A stretch of 64,000 bases of DNA from NCBI GenBank assembly GCA_020883125.1, contig JAHREW010000012.1, forward strand, positions 1-64,000, given 5' to 3'. The notes beneath the pieces were generated by a model. It was given only the letters and a program-made list of their open reading frames with translations, did not search any database and was not told the origin of the DNA. This stretch comes from Microcoleus sp. CAWBG506. Lineage in GTDB: Bacteria > Cyanobacteriota > Cyanobacteriia > Cyanobacteriales > Microcoleaceae. Positions 61,529 through 64,000 of the stretch are shown here, piece by piece. The translations under genes and the position numbers were made by a program. Every line of letters begins with the position of its first letter. Positions within the stretch are counted from its first letter, which is position 1.

Positions 61529-63589
61529 TTATCTACTAATTGGTAATTCTACAATAAATTCTGCCCCACCTAATTCACCTTTTGGAATTGCTTTTACCAT
61601 TCCTCCAAGATCAGATACAGAATCTTTAACAATTGTCAATCCCAAACCTGTACCACCGGGTCTAGTAGTTCTCCCAGGCAACCATATTTCATCTATTTTT
61701 ATATCACGGATACCAAGTCCATTATCTAAAACTTTGAGCTTCACATAACCTCCTCCAGTTTCAGTAGATATAATTATTTTGCGTCCTTCATTACATCCGC
61801 CATCCACATTAAAAGCGTTGATGCTATTTGTCAAAAGGTTTATAATAATGGACTCTAGAAGAGCAATACTTCCATAAATACAAGGTTTACCATCAATCTT
61901 AATTTTTTGAACTTGAATATTACCGTCATCAAAAAAAGGTTGAAAAATTTCAATAATATCATCAATCACGCTGTGAATATCTACAACACTTGAACGGCGT
62001 TTTTCTCGTTTTAAAAAATGCAGTGGAAAATTTGAGAACCGTAGTAATGACTGACTTACTTTATAAAGCTTTGAAACAGGGTCTTCTAAAAATTCTTGGT
62101 ATTTCTCCTTTAGACTTTCTCGACCCTTATTTTCTATTCTCCTCGCTATTTTTTCAATTAATGTTACTGGTTTGCCAGATTCATGAGCAAAAACTGCTGC
62201 TGTTGTTCCTGCTGTAGCCAAACTACGATAAAGCAGAAGGTCTTCACGCAATACCTTTGTTTCACGCTCTGTTACAATTTCATATTGCTGAACAGCCCCT
62301 AGGACTTTAGGGCGAGATTCTTGAGGAACTTCTGCTTCAATAACTTCTTCGATTCTTGCTTTAGCTTCTGTAATATCATGAGGAACTTGTTTCTTAACCC
62401 TTTCTCTTTGCGTTTCAGTAACCTTAAGCCTTTCTTTAGCCATCCATTCTAATACATCAATTGCAAAGCGTTTTAACTCTAAAAATGCTTCATTTTCAAT
62501 AAAACCAAGTCTATCAGTTTTTTGAAGTAACATATCTTCAGAGTCTTGGACAATCACTCTACCAATAACTGTTTTTGTAGAAGGACGTACCTCTGGATTT
62601 CTAGATCGTGCATAATTTAATTTCAACCAATCATCGTCTTGATCACCATAGGGTTTTACCCGCAGCCCACGGTGGTATAGACGAACATTTCCAGCTTGAG
62701 CAAGCCATTCTCTAACTTGTGTGGTAGACACAGAAGAATTTTTAGCTGAAAAGCTTTGAGGATTTAGTAAAAATACCCACAATTCAAATTCTGTTGGGGG
62801 TGTTTTGTAAGGTTCTTGAGAATTTACTTGAGAAAGTTTACTATGTTCTGCATGAACCCTTACTTTTCCCTGCCAGTCTAGTAAACTTGCTTCTGCAATA
62901 CCACTTTCATTTATATAAGCTTTTAAATGATATTCAGCATCATCAAAATAAGCATTATTGACTTGTTTTTCAATTTCAGAAAATTCTGAAGCAATAAGTT
63001 GAAGACGGAAACCAGCCTGATTATTAAATGGATCTGCTAGCAGTAAAAGTTCCCTAGCTAGTCTTTGGATATCGCGTTTAGTGAATATTTTTTTAAGATT
63101 GCTTACTATAATGTCAGTCCCATGCCGTTTATCCGTGCTACTTTTTTGGACATCAAAAGGAACATCTTCTACTACATCAGCGTCCTTAAAATCATTCCAA
63201 TTAATCGTTAAAGAATATTCAACTCTTGGCTCATCTTCAGGTCTAGTTTTCAAGATTACTTGAGAACCTTGCTGTAGAGCAGCTAATCTACCTAATCCTT
63301 TATTTCCTACAGGTAAGCGACCTAATTGGGTAACTTCACGGATAGCTTTTTTCGAGCGACCTAGCACCAGCCATCCCTCGCTAATGGCATTTTTATCCAT
63401 ACCAAAACCGTTATCTGAAATGATAATCGAGCCACCTATGGCGCTAGTATTGATAAGTTCTACTGTGCATTCGGTAGCATCGGCATCATAAGAGTTCTTA
63501 ACCAATTCGATGATTCCTTGGTCTGGATTCGGAACAAGTTCTTCTCCCAGCCTTTGCAGAATTTTTGGTGAAAATTTAAAATGCATCAT
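61529..63589 (-). CDS. Dual-GHKL sensor protein: Hsp90/MORC-like ATPase plus histidine-kinase domain
   Basis: The N-terminal ATPase has QGIIELVKNSYDADA, ISDNGFGMD and GNKGLGRLAAL (residues 24-105), the pattern of Hsp90/MutL/MORC GHKL domains. The C-terminal part has a HisKA-like helix with H469 (FAHESGKPVTLIEKI), N-box SIIINLLTNSINAF, DNGLGI and GGTGLGLTIVKD. No membrane segment. Two ATP-binding modules in one chain are unusual and recall conflict-system sensors. It is the first gene of a three-gene operon with a receiver and an MBL enzyme. Confidence 0.8.
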   Translation of the reverse strand: MMHFKFSPKILQRLGEELVPNPDQGIIELVKNSYDADATECTVELINTSAIGGSIIISDNGFGMDKNAISEGWLVLGRSKKAIREVTQLGRLPVGNKGLGRLAALQQGSQVILKTRPEDEPRVEYSLTINWNDFKDADVVEDVPFDVQKSSTDKRHGTDIIVSNLKKIFTKRDIQRLARELLLLADPFNNQAGFRLQLIASEFSEIEKQVNNAYFDDAEYHLKAYINESGIAEASLLDWQGKVRVHAEHSKLSQVNSQEPYKTPPTEFELWVFLLNPQSFSAKNSSVSTTQVREWLAQAGNVRLYHRGLRVKPYGDQDDDWLKLNYARSRNPEVRPSTKTVIGRVIVQDSEDMLLQKTDRLGFIENEAFLELKRFAIDVLEWMAKERLKVTETQRERVKKQVPHDITEAKARIEEVIEAEVPQESRPKVLGAVQQYEIVTERETKVLREDLLLYRSLATAGTTAAVFAHESGKPVTLIEKIARRIENKGRESLKEKYQEFLEDPVSKLYKVSQSLLRFSNFPLHFLKREKRRSSVVDIHSVIDDIIEIFQPFFDDGNIQVQKIKIDGKPCIYGSIALLESIIINLLTNSINAFNVDGGCNEGRKIIISTETGGGYVKLKVLDNGLGIRDIKIDEIWLPGRTTRPGGTGLGLTIVKDSVSDLGGMVKAIPKGELGGAEFIVELPISR

Positions 63590-63905
63590 TATTTAGAAGC
63601 CTTTAGAACAGCTATGTTTTTTCGACTTTTTGTTCGCGTAGCGTGTGCTTTGCACATATAGCTAACAGTTCATCATGACGTATTTGCTGCATATAAAGCC
63701 AATTTGGGCTTGTTTGGGCTTAAATTTTGTTTAAGTCCCGTTAGCACAGTGCCATAAGTGTGATGTTAACGTCTGTATCCCGGCTTAGCGGTGAATGGTG
63801 ATCGCAAAGCTTCAGGCATCATCAGAGCAGAGTGTGCGATCGCTAACTTCAACTTCCAACAGTTCTCATCGCAGTCTAGCAAAAACCCCTAATTTGCAAA
63901 GAGTG
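63590..63905. other. Upstream region of the GHKL operon
   Basis: About 315 bp without a convincing gene. It contains GTTCGCGTAGCGTGTGCTTTGCAC, here shortened to its REP-like core GCGTAGCGTGTGCTTTGCAC (63638-63657), a degenerate cyanobacterial repeat, and HIP1-like GCGATCGC at 63837-63844. Confidence 0.4.
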
Positions 63906-64000
63906 CTCATTTTTACCCCCCTATAACGTCTATTTGACATGGCTTGCTATGCGACTAGGGTACTAACTACGAGGATTGAAGAGGATTCAGAAGGGTCTAA
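63906..64000. repeat. Direct repeat copy B, matching 11455-11534, with the start of a 10-bp array
   Basis: Positions 63906-63985 repeat 11455-11534 almost exactly. The last 30 bp read as three 10-bp units (GAGGATTGAA, GAGGATTCAG, AAGGGTCTAA), so the phased array continues past the window. On the minus strand the repeated ATG (with AGGGGGG) opens a frame of only about 14 codons. Confidence 0.85.

Noticed and set aside
59844-63589. Canonical Detocs system
   Set aside because: Detocs has a nucleoside-phosphorylase-type effector fused to a receiver and a second receiver. Here the effector is a separate MBL protein and the sensor has an extra GHKL domain.
1-64000. tRNA, rRNA or riboswitch genes
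   Set aside because: No cloverleaf, rRNA or riboswitch consensus was noticed, but a covariance search was not possible, so small RNAs may be missed.

Overview
The window looks like part of a large, probably conjugative or mobilisable plasmid from a filamentous cyanobacterium. The octamer GCGATCGC (HIP1) recurs throughout, as is typical of cyanobacteria. The gene set is plasmid-like: a type IV secretion operon, a relaxase, two MobC-like proteins, ParA/ParB, a ParM-like actin, a PRTRC cassette and many defence modules, with no housekeeping genes, rRNA or tRNA seen. Species and replicon type cannot be fixed from sequence reading alone. No replication initiator was recognised.

Layout. 1-10.6 kb: a minus-strand conjugation operon (MobC-like, a 775-aa protein, VirB2-, VirB3/VirB4-, VirB5-, VirB6- and VirB8/TraE-like genes). 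It appears damaged: the VirB4 gene is split by a 1.2 kb segment and the TraE-like gene is cut by an IS630-family element that leaves the window at the left edge. 11-11.9 kb: two small genes and an array of phased 10-bp repeats; part of this locus is repeated at the right end of the window. 11.9-17.2 kb: a predicted defence operon (XRE regulator, Ser/Thr kinase-SF1 helicase fusion, PLD nuclease). 17.3-21.6 kb: a 1292-aa protein with the signature of a two-barrel RNA polymerase (DFDGD), divergent from a small acidic protein. 21.9-24.9 kb: a DarT-like ADP-ribosyltransferase with two cold-shock-like domains, paired with an ADP-ribosylglycohydrolase. 25.4-26.2 kb: HicAB. 26.3-30.6 kb: PRTRC cassette (ThiF, A, B, F, C, E), followed by a Gp157-like gene and small acidic genes. 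32.7-36.4 kb: a membrane-anchored PD-(D/E)XK-like protein and a Septu (PtuAB) system. 36.8-38.9 kb: RecG. 39.3-45.4 kb: relaxase-TOPRIM fusion, MobC-like protein, a repeat region, then ParM-like actin, partner, ParA/MobD-like ATPase and a membrane protein. 45.4-49.2 kb: a very AT-rich five-gene operon (radical SAM, dTMP kinase-like, DegT aminotransferase, phosphoribosyltransferase, formyltransferase). 49.4-52 kb: XamI-type restriction-modification. 52-54.5 kb: two-component genes. 55.1-56.8 kb: ParB/ParA. 57-59.8 kb: uncharacterised genes. 59.8-63.6 kb: a three-gene operon of a dual-GHKL sensor kinase, a receiver protein and a ComEC-type metallo-beta-lactamase.

How it fits together: transfer (T4SS, relaxase, MobC) and maintenance (ParM set, ParAB, HicAB, PRTRC) modules frame an unusually dense set of immunity-like operons. 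The three most unusual loci are the plasmid-borne two-barrel polymerase, the CSD-DarT/ADP-ribosylglycohydrolase pair and the AT-rich radical-SAM operon. A 20-bp palindrome (CAATGGAAAATTTTCCATTG and variants) recurs at several places, including inside the relaxase gene.
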